This document shows, piece by piece, positions 48,871 through 56,368 of a DNA stretch of 64,000 nt; within the stretch, counting starts at the first letter, position 1, and every line of letters starts with the position of its first letter. The notes under the pieces were generated by a model. That model was not told the DNA's origin. It saw only the letters and a list, made by a program, of their open reading frames with translations, and did not search any database. Made by a program: the position numbers and the translations under genes. This stretch comes from Comamonas sp. (GTDB taxonomy: Bacteria > Pseudomonadota > Gammaproteobacteria > Burkholderiales > Burkholderiaceae_C), in assembly GCF_009360615.1 (NCBI RefSeq), contig NZ_SPEY01000051.1, positions 62,001 to 126,000 of the forward strand, given 5' to 3'.

Positions 48871-49046
48871 AAACCATTCGTCACCACGTTGGGACCATCG
48901 TGATCGTCCTCTGGCTGCTGGGCCTGGTCGGGATCATCGATTTCCGGCTATGCGTTGGTCTGGCAGGCACTTGCTCTGCCTCGGCTACGACACCTGCAGC
49001 CGCTGCGCTCGTGACCGCACTTCCTTCAGCGCAGGTAACGCACTGA
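48867..49046 (+). CDS. Small membrane protein (59 residues)
   Basis: MKTIRHHVGTIVIVLWLLGL followed by VGIIDFRLCVGLAGTCSAS and an Ala/Thr-rich end. One or two membrane helices (8-24, possibly 28-36). The ATGA overlap with the preceding stop and the TGATG overlap with the next start make it an integral part of the coupled operon. It is too short to appear in a 60-residue cut-off. Confidence 0.6.
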   Translation: MKTIRHHVGTIVIVLWLLGLVGIIDFRLCVGLAGTCSASATTPAAAALVTALPSAQVTH

Positions 49047-49333
49047 TGCCTTACTACCGCACATCTTTCGGCATGGTCCACATGCGTGGCTCCAAGCTAC
49101 CCGATCCCTGCGGTGCCCGCGTCCTCATCGCTGGCCACGAGCAGATCTGCATGGTGGCCAGCGACTATCTCTGCGACGGCCAAGCACCTACTGGTCAGAG
49201 CAAGACCTGCGATACGCCTCTATGTAAGGCCCACGCCCGTCAGATTGGCCGCAATCAGCACCTCTGCCCCTCCTGCTTCCTCCAGCACCGCGATGCAGAC
49301 CCGCAGCGCAGCCTGTTCACCTCACTTGTTTAA
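49046..49333 (+). CDS. Cysteine-rich zinc-binding phage protein
   Basis: 95 residues from MPYYRTSFGMVHMRGSKLP. Eight cysteines and several histidines (DPCGARVL, QICMVASDYLC, KTCDTPLCKAHARQ, HLCPSCFLQHRD) indicate one or two zinc sites. The start is set by the TGATG overlap. A long in-frame extension upstream is antisense-like and rejected. Function unknown. Confidence 0.65.
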   Translation: MPYYRTSFGMVHMRGSKLPDPCGARVLIAGHEQICMVASDYLCDGQAPTGQSKTCDTPLCKAHARQIGRNQHLCPSCFLQHRDADPQRSLFTSLV

Positions 49334-49338
49334 ATGCC

Positions 49339-49806
49339 ATGACTCAATACGGTCCGCGCCGCTTTACAGCTCATTCCAGCCCCACCCAAGAGGCCGCCCT
49401 GCGCCGTCGCGAGCTGGGTCATATCCACCAGGGCCGCTCCGCTCTCGGCTGGAGCGAGGATGACTACCGCTTCCATCTTCAGAACCTGACAGGCAAATCC
49501 AGCTCCGCTGACCTCGACGCTGCAGGCCGTGGCAAGGTGCTGGCCCACATGTCCACCTTGGGCTTTAAACCGAAAGCCACCTTTAAACCCTTTGGTCAAC
49601 CCGAGAAGATCAAGTGGCTCTGGAAAAAGCTCGACCAGGCAGGAGGCCTGCGAGATAGCGGCGATGCCGCACTGCTCGCTTTCGTGGCCCGGACAACCGG
49701 CACCAGCTTCTCTGATCTGAAATTCCTCCCTACCGCCATGGCATCCAAGGTCATCGAAGCCCTGAAGTCCATGCTGGACCGCGCCAAAGCAACCCTGCGC
49801 CAATAG
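49339..49806 (+). CDS. gemA: GemA-like regulatory protein (Mu gp16 family)
   Basis: 155 residues starting MTQYGPRRFTAHSSPTQEA. GemA/DUF1018 motifs: ELGHIHQGRSALGWSEDDYR, LQNLTGKSSSADLDAAGRGK, VLAHMSTLGF, PEKIKWLWKKLDQAGGLRD and LPTAMASKVIEALKSML. In Mu, GemA modulates expression of host genes and lies just before Mor. Here too it is directly upstream of the Mor-family gene. Two Phe-Lys pairs in the middle are written TTT AAA. Confidence 0.87.
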   Translation: MTQYGPRRFTAHSSPTQEAALRRRELGHIHQGRSALGWSEDDYRFHLQNLTGKSSSADLDAAGRGKVLAHMSTLGFKPKATFKPFGQPEKIKWLWKKLDQAGGLRDSGDAALLAFVARTTGTSFSDLKFLPTAMASKVIEALKSMLDRAKATLRQ

Positions 49807-49829
49807 CCTCAACACCGGAGTTCCTTTAC

Positions 49830-50246
49830 ATGACCCACGCCATCCCAGTTCCCATTGACCTGCTGCCACCTTTGCTGCAGGACTTTGAGCGCCTGGTCGG
49901 TTTAAAGGCCACCATGGCCCTGGTCAGGGTCTATGGCGGTCTGCGGGTCTACTTTCCCACGGTGGACCGCGCTCAAGCCGACCACCCCTATGCGGCCCTA
50001 ATCGGCCTGGACAATCTTTTAAAGCTCAGCCAGGAGTACGGCGGCTTGCAGCACTTCCAGCTGCCCAAGGCCGAGCGCGCCCTGCTGGCGGTGCGCAACG
50101 CACGCATCGCGGCGGACTATGCCTCAGACAAGACAGCCCGTGAGATCGCTGCAGAACATGGTCTTACCGAAGGTCAGGTGGTCAGAATCGTGGCCAGTCT
50201 AGGGGTGACAGCCCCACCAGAACGAAGGCAGCGAGCGTTGTTTTAA
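49830..50246 (+). CDS. mor: Mor-family transcription activator
   Basis: 138 residues starting MTHAIPVPIDLLPPLLQDF. The N-terminal dimerisation part and the C-terminal helix-turn-helix (RNARIAADYASDKTAREIAA, EHGLTEGQVVRIVASLG) match the Mor/C family, which activates middle or late phage promoters lacking a -35 box. It is the last gene of the early operon and is followed by a terminator. Since the late genes lie on the other side of the immunity region, it must act in trans there. No second member (C) was found. Confidence 0.87.
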   Translation: MTHAIPVPIDLLPPLLQDFERLVGLKATMALVRVYGGLRVYFPTVDRAQADHPYAALIGLDNLLKLSQEYGGLQHFQLPKAERALLAVRNARIAADYASDKTAREIAAEHGLTEGQVVRIVASLGVTAPPERRQRALF

Positions 50247-50266
50247 AGCCTCGCCATCACACTTTT

Positions 50267-50301
50267 AAAGACGCCCACCCTCCTGCAGGTTGGGCGTCTT
50301 T
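50267..50301 (+). terminator. Terminator of the early operon
   Basis: AAAGACGCCCACCC and GGTTGGGCGTCTTT pair (one mismatch) around an 8-base loop, followed by TCTTTG. It is placed 20 bases after the Mor stop. Confidence 0.88.
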
Positions 50302-50350
50302 CTTTGCGATGCGCCTTTAAATGCTCAATCTCTCACTACCAACCTCCTAC

Positions 50351-50458
50351 GAGGTCGGAAGTTATGAAGATTGAAGCCAATCCAAGTATCTCTTTGATTT
50401 GTATAAGTATTCTGAGGTTGGAAGCGGAACAGCTTCCGACCTCAAGACTTCCGACCTT
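50351..50458. repeat. Nested double inverted repeat near the right prophage end
   Basis: Four copies of a 12-base element: GAGGTCGGAAGT (50351), GAGGTTGGAAGC (50414), GCTTCCGACCTC (50432), ACTTCCGACCTT (50447). The inner pair forms a 12-base hairpin with a 6-base loop; the outer pair matches at 11 of 12. An AT-rich 50 bases lie between the left arms. No convincing protein is encoded here; the region 50304-50755 is otherwise gene-free. Confidence 0.7.
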
Positions 50459-50560
50459 GGAACAGAGGCAGATTCCTGGCTACGCGGCCAAACATGCCCC
50501 CTAAGCGCCTGATACACAAGGGAAACCTGAAATCCCACGCGCAGCCCTATTCAGCGCGCT

Positions 50561-50580
50561 AACGGCCCATTCTGGCCGTT
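50561..50580. repeat. Short hairpin in the right-end region
   Basis: AACGGCC, 6-base loop, GGCCGTT: a perfect 7-base stem without a T run, about 25 bases before the first right-end transposase site. Confidence 0.45.
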
Positions 50581-50603
50581 CTGTGCCCCTGGTCGGCCCA
50601 TTC

Positions 50604-50710
50604 GGTGCCAAAGCGGCCAAGATGCCCCACAGGCCTCAAATCGCCCGCAAACCCGCACCAACATTAGCGACCCCAAAATTTCCCAGGCCCCACCCCTGTG
50701 CCAAAGCGGT
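50604..50710 (-). repeat. Right-end transposase-binding repeats (two inverted copies)
   Basis: GGTGCCAAAGCGGCCA (50604-50619) and TGTGCCAAAGCGGT (50697-50710) are reverse complements of the left-end CCGCTTTGGCAC repeats. The cores are 93 bases apart. The outer one is 50 bases from the proposed right end, matching 48 bases at the left. Confidence 0.8.
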
Positions 50711-50772
50711 CACTCCCCCACTCTTTGCAGCTGCGGCTGCTCGCGGACCGTCTCAGATGCTGCAGCCGCAAA

Positions 50773-50803
50773 AAACGCCGCCAGTCCGGAGACTGCGGCG
50801 TTT
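50773..50803 (-). terminator. slmA terminator
   Basis: AAACGCCGCCAGTC and GACTGCGGCGTTT pair around CGGA with one bulged base, flanked by A and T runs. It serves slmA transcription from the right and lies about 16 bases from the prophage end. Confidence 0.85.
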
Positions 50804-50825
50804 GTGCAGGGGCCCGAGCGGCGCC

Positions 50826-51521
50826 TCAGACCACGACCATCATGGCCAGACTGGCATCGAGATGCTCGGTCGGCAGGCGGCGGAAACCCGAGCGGGCATA
50901 ACGCTGCAGACGGCCCAGCGCAAACGAAGTCAGCACACTGGCGGCCACCGATGCCTCGGCTGTCGGCGCCGCAGACCCCATGGCGCCGGCCGCCGGACGC
51001 AGGCATTGACGCAAGGTGGACTCGATGCGGTCGAAAAACTGGTTCATGCGGGTCTGCAGACGCTCGTGCTCGAACACAATGGCGTCACCGACCATCACGC
51101 GCACCATGCCGGGATTCTTTTCGCCAAACTGCAGCAGCAATGCCACTACGCGGTTGGCATTGCGCACGCCCGTGATCGGATCATGCGCAGCCTCGGGCAC
51201 ATCGCGGCCCACGATCTGCTGCACCAGCGTGAAGACGGACTGCTCGATGAATTCGATCAGGCCTTCAAACATCTGGGCCTTGCTGGCGAAATGACGGTAC
51301 AGGGCCGCTTCGCTCACGCTCAGGTGGGCAGCCAGGGCCGCCGTCGTGATGCGATCGGCACCGGGCTTTTCCAGCATGGAGGCCAGTGCCTGCAGGATTT
51401 GCTCGCGTCGTTCTCCGGGCTTGGGGCGCTTGCGCGCAGGAGCCATGGCGGGGGCGGAAGGACTGTCCTCCGCAGAACTTTCAATATTGGAAACAGGCGA
51501 CAGGACTTCAGACTCAGACAT
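50826..51521 (-). CDS. slmA: Nucleoid occlusion factor SlmA (TetR family)
   Basis: 231 residues from MSESEVLSPVSNIESSAED. After a disordered 35 residues the SlmA core follows: RKRPKPGERREQILQALASM, LEKPGADRITTAALAAHLSVSEAALYRHFASKAQMFEGL-IEFIEQ. The C-terminal half has VVALLLQFGEKNPGMVRVM and ALGRLQRYARSGFRRLPTEH, typical of SlmA rather than general TetR regulators. SlmA binds specific DNA and blocks FtsZ assembly over the nucleoid. Position downstream of argB is common in Comamonadaceae. Confidence 0.9.
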   Translation of the reverse strand: MSESEVLSPVSNIESSAEDSPSAPAMAPARKRPKPGERREQILQALASMLEKPGADRITTAALAAHLSVSEAALYRHFASKAQMFEGLIEFIEQSVFTLVQQIVGRDVPEAAHDPITGVRNANRVVALLLQFGEKNPGMVRVMVGDAIVFEHERLQTRMNQFFDRIESTLRQCLRPAAGAMGSAAPTAEASVAASVLTSFALGRLQRYARSGFRRLPTEHLDASLAMMVVV

Positions 51522-51696
51522 AGGCGACTCAGTATTTATTAGCAATTTTCTCACAGCCAGTTGCACTGTTAAGCACACGACTATCCTTACCGGCAGGCGT
51601 CAGGTGCGTCAAACCAACCTTAATAAACAGCAGGCTTGCGGTCTCCACCCCAACTTTCACCCCCGCTCTCACCAACACGCAAGCGTAACCGAGAAA

Positions 51697-53196
51697 TTAA
51701 CCTTTGAGAGCTTCAGATACCCCATGACCGCCTTCTGAAACTGATTGAACCGGAATTTCAAGTCTTACTAATAAGCCTTTACCGAAACTTCCGTCTGCAA
51801 AACTCAGTACGCCTTGATGCAATTGCGTTATTTCGTCGGCAATTGCCAGGCCCAATCCGGTTCCCTCTTCGACCACGCCCTGGGCCCGATAGAAACGCTG
51901 GGTAATCTGGCTGCGCTCCTGCTCGGGCACGCCAGGACCGTCGTCGTCCACTTCGACAAAAGCCCATTGCTGCACACCCGCCATCTGCAGCAAGGTGGCA
52001 TCGTCCGTGCCCACGGGCCTCGGGCGCAGACCACATCGCAAGGTGACGCTGCCGCCTCGGGGTGTATATTTAATGGCGTTTTCCACCAGGTTGGAAACCA
52101 GTTCGCGCAACAGCCAGCTGTGGCCCCAGACCGATGCCGGCGCGACCTCCAGTCCAAAGTCAAGCTCCTTGACCGAGGCGCGGTCGAGAAAGGTTTCGAG
52201 CATGCTCTCGCAGAGTTCCTTGAGATCGACCTCCTGCAGCGGCTGCACCTCGGCATTGCGCGCATCGGCACGCGACAGGGCCAGCAACTGACGGGCCAGC
52301 TGGGAAGTGCGCCGCGTGGCATCACGCAACTGCTCGATCTGCTCCACCGTGAGCACGACCTGCGCCGGCTCCCCCGTGCGCTTGGCCAGCCGCCGGGCTT
52401 CCTGCCCGCTCAAGGCCCAGGCCTCCACCTGGGTCTGCAGGGCCGCCAGCGGCGTGCGCAGTTGGTGGGCTGCATCGGCGACGAAACGGCGCTGGCCTTC
52501 GGCCTGTGCGTTGACCAGGGAGAACAGCCGATTGAGCGAGCGCACCAATGGCCGCACCTCGGCCGGCGAAGTCTGTTCGTCAATCGGGCTCAGATCACGG
52601 GGCGAGCGGCGCTCCACCGCCTGGGTCAGCTTGTGCAGCGGCTTGAAGGCCCGACTCACCGACCAGTAAATGGCCACGGCCGCGCCCGCAATCAGCAGCA
52701 GATTGGGCAGCAGCACATGCATCAGCAGCTGACGCACCCATTGCTGGCGCACGTCGCTGCTGTCGGCCAGCATGACAACCATCTCTCCGGCCCCGTAGGT
52801 TTCGGCCTTGAGCACGGCCACACGATAGGTCACTCCATCATGCTCCTGGCTGTGGAATTCCGCCGTGCCGGTCGCCGGCACATCGAAGTTGATCCAGGTA
52901 TCGCCCGCCACCACGTTGCCTTGCAAGTCGCCCACGGCATAGCCCGCTTCATCGCCCTGATTGCGTAAAAAGTCCTCCACGCTGGGCGTCAGCGACACCA
53001 GCGGCGGCGTGCCGTCCGCAATCGAGGGCGCAAGCACCGAGTCGGCCAGGGCCGGCAGCAGACGCAGCAAACGCTGGTCATGCTGGGTGGACGCCTCGTC
53101 CGCCGCGCTGTAGCTGAACCAGCCGCCCATGGCCGCTAGCAGCATCAGCGGCACCAAGAGCAGAACCAGCAGCCGAAAGCGCAGATTGGCGGTCAT
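51697..53196 (-). CDS. Sensor histidine kinase, TctE/QseC-like
   Basis: 499 residues starting MTANLRFRLLVLLLVPLML. Two membrane helices (8-30; LLMHVLLPNLLLIAGAAVAIY about 160-180) enclose a periplasmic 2CSK_N-type domain. HAMP-like SRAFKPLHKLTQAVERRSP, the phosphorylated His in RRFVADAAHQLRTPLAALQT, the N box ELVSNLVENAIKYTP, and GPGVPEQER and GTGLGLAIADEI complete the kinase. It belongs with the response regulator 130 bases upstream. TctE-type kinases sense tricarboxylates; the ligand here is not known. Confidence 0.9.
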   Translation of the reverse strand: MTANLRFRLLVLLLVPLMLLAAMGGWFSYSAADEASTQHDQRLLRLLPALADSVLAPSIADGTPPLVSLTPSVEDFLRNQGDEAGYAVGDLQGNVVAGDTWINFDVPATGTAEFHSQEHDGVTYRVAVLKAETYGAGEMVVMLADSSDVRQQWVRQLLMHVLLPNLLLIAGAAVAIYWSVSRAFKPLHKLTQAVERRSPRDLSPIDEQTSPAEVRPLVRSLNRLFSLVNAQAEGQRRFVADAAHQLRTPLAALQTQVEAWALSGQEARRLAKRTGEPAQVVLTVEQIEQLRDATRRTSQLARQLLALSRADARNAEVQPLQEVDLKELCESMLETFLDRASVKELDFGLEVAPASVWGHSWLLRELVSNLVENAIKYTPRGGSVTLRCGLRPRPVGTDDATLLQMAGVQQWAFVEVDDDGPGVPEQERSQITQRFYRAQGVVEEGTGLGLAIADEITQLHQGVLSFADGSFGKGLLVRLEIPVQSVSEGGHGVSEALKG

Positions 53197-53325
53197 TAAT
53201 GCTTATTGAATGAAACTTCGAATATTCAGTTTTTACAGCTGCAAGCGCTTCATAAATAACCGGTTCAGCTATATAAATAACCAGATGCCATATCAATCAG
53301 TCGCAAGCAGCTATCAAAACGAGAA

Positions 53326-54045
53326 TCAAACGGATTCGGGCATCAGCTCCAGCCGATAACCGAAGCCGCGAATGGAACGCAGGGCCACGCCATGCGGCTC
53401 AAGTTTGCTGCGCAAGCGCGACACATAAACTTCCACGGCATTCGGCGTGATTTCGCGGTCCCAGCCGGTCAGGGCCTGCAGCAGCTTTTCCTTGCTGGCG
53501 GGCTTGGGAGCATTGAGCAACAGATACTCCAGCACCGTCCATTCGCGCGGCCCCAGATCGATGGGGAGCAAGCGGCCTTCGGTTTCGCCCTCCTGCGGCA
53601 GCTGACGCGCGCCGGCACGGCGGCCCGCCGTATCCAGCTCGATGCAACCGAAGTTCAGCACCGCCGACGTCGCCGCCTGGGAGCGGCGCATCAGCGCACG
53701 CAGGCGCGCCAGCAGCTCGGGCAGCTCGAAAGGCTTGACCATGTAGTCGTCCGCCCCCCAGTCCAGGCCCTGCACCCGGTCCTGCAGCGCATCGCGCGCC
53801 GTGAGGATCAGCACCGGCATGGCCTTGCTCTCCACGTCGCTGCTGCGCAGGCGGCGCGTCAGCTCCAGGCCGTTGATCCCCGGCAGGCCGATATCGATCA
53901 CCGCCACGTCAAACGCTTCCTGGGCCAGCACCTCCAGCGCGCGCTCGGCACTGCCCACCCAGTCCACGGCATAACCGGCATCGGAAAGACCCAGCTTGAT
54001 ACCGCTGGCCACCATCACATCATCTTCCACCAGAAGCAAACGCAT
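53326..54045 (-). CDS. OmpR-family response regulator, TctD/QseB-like
   Basis: 239 residues starting MRLLLVEDDVMVASGIKLG. The receiver has acidic DD at 8-9, phosphoacceptor Asp51 (VAVIDIGLPG), Thr in LILTARD and Lys in YMVKPFELPE. The winged-helix end includes LGPREWTVLEYLLLNAPKPA, SKEKLLQALTGWD and NAVEVYVSRLRSKLEPHGV. An insertion in the wing-proximal part (GARQLPQEGETEGRLLPID) is longer than usual. It is the first gene of the pair with the kinase. Confidence 0.92.
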   Translation of the reverse strand: MRLLLVEDDVMVASGIKLGLSDAGYAVDWVGSAERALEVLAQEAFDVAVIDIGLPGINGLELTRRLRSSDVESKAMPVLILTARDALQDRVQGLDWGADDYMVKPFELPELLARLRALMRRSQAATSAVLNFGCIELDTAGRRAGARQLPQEGETEGRLLPIDLGPREWTVLEYLLLNAPKPASKEKLLQALTGWDREITPNAVEVYVSRLRSKLEPHGVALRSIRGFGYRLELMPESV

Positions 54046-54070
54046 AAAGTCCTACCTCGCTCAAAAACAA

Positions 54071-54090
54071 AAGCCGCCCAAAGGCGGCTT
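54071..54090 (-). terminator. argB terminator
   Basis: AAGCCGCC, loop CAAA, GGCGGCTT; on the minus strand followed by TTGTTTTTG. It lies between argB and the response regulator gene. Confidence 0.85.
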
Positions 54091-54202
54091 GCGGCAGAGT
54101 CCCGGGCACAGCTCCGCCCGGGAAAGCCCTGAGGCGATGTTAACGCCTTCTGTGAAATGTGACCCGGCACGCATGACCACATGTCAGGGCCAGACAGGCT
54201 CG

Positions 54203-55102
54203 TCAATGACTGCGGATCATCGTGCCATAGGCCTGGTCGGTCAGTATTTCCAGCAGCATGGAGTGCGGCACACGTCCATCGATGATGTGCACCGCATTCA
54301 CGCCGGCCTTGGCAGCATCCAGAGCGCCGGAAATCTTGGGCAGCATGCCGCCGGAAATCGTCCCGTCCGCAAACAGGCCATCGATCTCGCGCGCCGTCAG
54401 ATCCGTCAGCAGATTGCCGGCCTTGTCGAGCACACCCGGAGTGTTGGTTAAAAGCACCAGCTTTTCAGCTTGCAACACTGTTGCGAGTTTGCTTGCAACC
54501 ACGTCGGCGTTGATGTTGTAACTTTCGTTCTCCTCACCAAAACCGATAGGGCTGATCACCGGAATGAACGCATCGTCCTGCAGCGCCTTCACCACGCTGG
54601 GGTCGATGGCAACGATATCCCCGACCTGACCCACATCGTGCTCGATGCTCGGATCCTTGTTGTCCAGCATCTTGAGCTTCTTGGCACGGATCAAGCCGCC
54701 ATCGCGTCCCGTCAGACCCACGGCCTTGCCCCCCGCCTGATGGATCAGACCCACGATGTCCTGCTGCACCTCACCAGCCAGCACCCACTCCACCACCTCC
54801 ATGGTTTCCTCATCCGTGACACGCATGCCCTGAATGAATTCACCCTTCTTGCCAAGTCGGCCCAGCGCCGCCTCGATCTGAGGTCCACCACCATGAACCA
54901 CCACCGGGTTGATGCCCACCAGCTTCAGCAACACCACGTCTTCCGCAAAGTCGGCCTGCAAGGCAGGATCGGTCATGGCGTTACCGCCATACTTGATGAC
55001 CATGGTCTTGCCATGGAACTTGCGGATATAGGGCAGCGCTTGCGCGAGGATTTCAGCTTTGTCGCGGGGAGCGATCTGGGTGGTGGGTTCAATAGTGGTC
55101 AT
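54203..55102 (-). CDS. argB: Acetylglutamate kinase
   Basis: 299 residues starting [19 protein letters not shown]. Amino-acid kinase motifs: [74 protein letters not shown] and [19 protein letters not shown]. It phosphorylates N-acetylglutamate, the second step of arginine synthesis. Arginine feedback residues around the N-terminal helix are present as in the long bacterial form (about 295 residues). Confidence 0.96.
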   Translation of the reverse strand: MTTIEPTTQIAPRDKAEILAQALPYIRKFHGKTMVIKYGGNAMTDPALQADFAEDVVLLKLVGINPVVVHGGGPQIEAALGRLGKKGEFIQGMRVTDEETMEVVEWVLAGEVQQDIVGLIHQAGGKAVGLTGRDGGLIRAKKLKMLDNKDPSIEHDVGQVGDIVAIDPSVVKALQDDAFIPVISPIGFGEENESYNINADVVASKLATVLQAEKLVLLTNTPGVLDKAGNLLTDLTAREIDGLFADGTISGGMLPKISGALDAAKAGVNAVHIIDGRVPHSMLLEILTDQAYGTMIRSH

Positions 55103-55252
55103 AGATCAAAGCTCTGTCCCGTGGGACAATGTTCAAGTCAGATGGGCTGCATTGTGCCGCAAATGCTCTTGGAGACGAGCAAGATGCCAACTTCCCCGAG
55201 TCAGCTACCTTCTCGATATAAAACTTAAAACGATTCCACATCTACTCCCTCC

Positions 55253-56362
55253 ATGAATTCGATAATTTTCTCTGTTCAAGAGTTATTCAGGTATGACGCG
55301 TTTCTTGCAGGTCTGGCCTCGTTTATTACCTGCGTGTTGCTGGTTACCACCAAGAAATGGCATGGCAGCTTTTCCATGGACTCCAGCAATGGGGTACAAA
55401 AAGTTCATACCACCCCAACGCCAAGAATTGGCGGCATCGGTATAGCAATCGGCGTCTTTGCCGGCTTTGCCGCCTCGAGTCATGGCGCAGCTGCAGCGGA
55501 AAAGAGAATGATTCTTAGCGCCATTCTCATGGCCGGGCTCCCCGCCTTCATTTTTGGCCTTTTGGAAGATCTGACCAAAAAAGTATCGGTAAAAATCCGT
55601 CTGCTTGCCACCATGGCCTCTGGGGTCCTGGGCTGGGGTATTACTGGCACATCGCTCACTCACGTCGATATCCCCGGCCTTGACTTCTTGCTGGGATTTA
55701 CCATCATCTCCGTCATCTTCACGGCCGTGGCTGTTGGCGGTGTTGCCAACTCCATCAATATCATCGATGGATTGAATGGGCTGACTGCAGGCACTGCAAT
55801 GATTATTCTCGCGGCCTTCGGCATCATCGCAAGGCTGGTAGGAGATATCCCCCTCGCATTTACCTGCTTGATCATTGCAGGTGCCGTCGCAGGCTTCTTC
55901 TTTGTCAACTGGCCCAAGGGAAAGATATTTCTAGGAGACGGAGGGGCTTACTTTCTGGGCTTCACACTGGCATGGATTGCCGTGCTGCTCCCCGAGCGAA
56001 ATCACTCTGTATCTCCGTGGACCAGTCTACTCATCTGCTCCTACCCCATCATCGAAGTAGGCTTTAGCATCTTGCGGAGATCTCTCCGAGAAGGATACAG
56101 CCCGACTGAACCGGACTTCTTCCACTTGCATTCGCTTGCCAACAAACGCTGGGCGCGAAAAATATTCGCCAATTTCTCGAAGCCTATGCAAAACGGACTT
56201 ACGTCACCTTTTCTCTGGATTTACGCAGCCATACCTTGCTTGCTAGCTATCTTCACCTACCAAAGCAAGATACTAACTGCGGCCTCCTTCATCTTCAGCT
56301 TTATTTGCTACCTTATGTTTTACAGCAAGCTCGCATTTTTCCGCTGGATGCCAAGGCGTTAA
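55253..56362 (+). CDS. WecA/MraY-family sugar-1-phosphate transferase
   Basis: 369 residues starting MNSIIFSVQELFRYDAFLA. About ten membrane helices. Family motifs: VQKVHTTPTPRIGGIGIAIG, GLLEDLTKKVSVKIRL (Asp-Asp-like ED), NSINIIDGLNGLTAGTAMI and GKIFLGDGGAYFLGF. The C-terminal cytosolic loop is HLHSLANKRWARKIF. It begins O-antigen or polysaccharide assembly by adding a sugar phosphate to undecaprenyl phosphate. It faces the glycosyltransferase cluster convergently (6 bases from the DUF1972 gene end). Confidence 0.9.
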   Translation: MNSIIFSVQELFRYDAFLAGLASFITCVLLVTTKKWHGSFSMDSSNGVQKVHTTPTPRIGGIGIAIGVFAGFAASSHGAAAAEKRMILSAILMAGLPAFIFGLLEDLTKKVSVKIRLLATMASGVLGWGITGTSLTHVDIPGLDFLLGFTIISVIFTAVAVGGVANSINIIDGLNGLTAGTAMIILAAFGIIARLVGDIPLAFTCLIIAGAVAGFFFVNWPKGKIFLGDGGAYFLGFTLAWIAVLLPERNHSVSPWTSLLICSYPIIEVGFSILRRSLREGYSPTEPDFFHLHSLANKRWARKIFANFSKPMQNGLTSPFLWIYAAIPCLLAIFTYQSKILTAASFIFSFICYLMFYSKLAFFRWMPRR

Positions 56363-56368
56363 ACACCA

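Larger units (their letters stand above)
13358..50755. mobile_element. Transposable (Mu-type) prophage, about 37.4 kb
   Basis: A complete set of transposable-phage genes lies between a TetR gene and slmA: repressor, Ner, DDE transposase A, AAA+ protein B, GemA, Mor, lysis, terminase, capsid, siphovirus-type tail and Com/methylase. The ends were placed by three observations. First, TGAATCAGTC at 13358 and TGAGACGGTC (reverse strand, from 50755) match at 7 of 10 positions. Second, the first CTTTGGCAC-type transposase site is 48 bases in from the left end and 50 from the right. Third, both ends give TG...CA. No matching 5-6 base target duplication was found, so the ends could be off by tens of bases. 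Confidence 0.8.

Noticed and set aside
50304..50504. A 66-codon frame after the early terminator
   Set aside because: It runs through the nested inverted repeat, follows a terminator and has no ribosome site or family resemblance.
13337..50729. Alternative prophage ends TGCACAG (13337) and TGCAAAG (50729, reverse strand)
   Set aside because: The distance to the first transposase site differs strongly (69 versus 24 bases), while the chosen ends give 48 and 50. No duplication supports them either.
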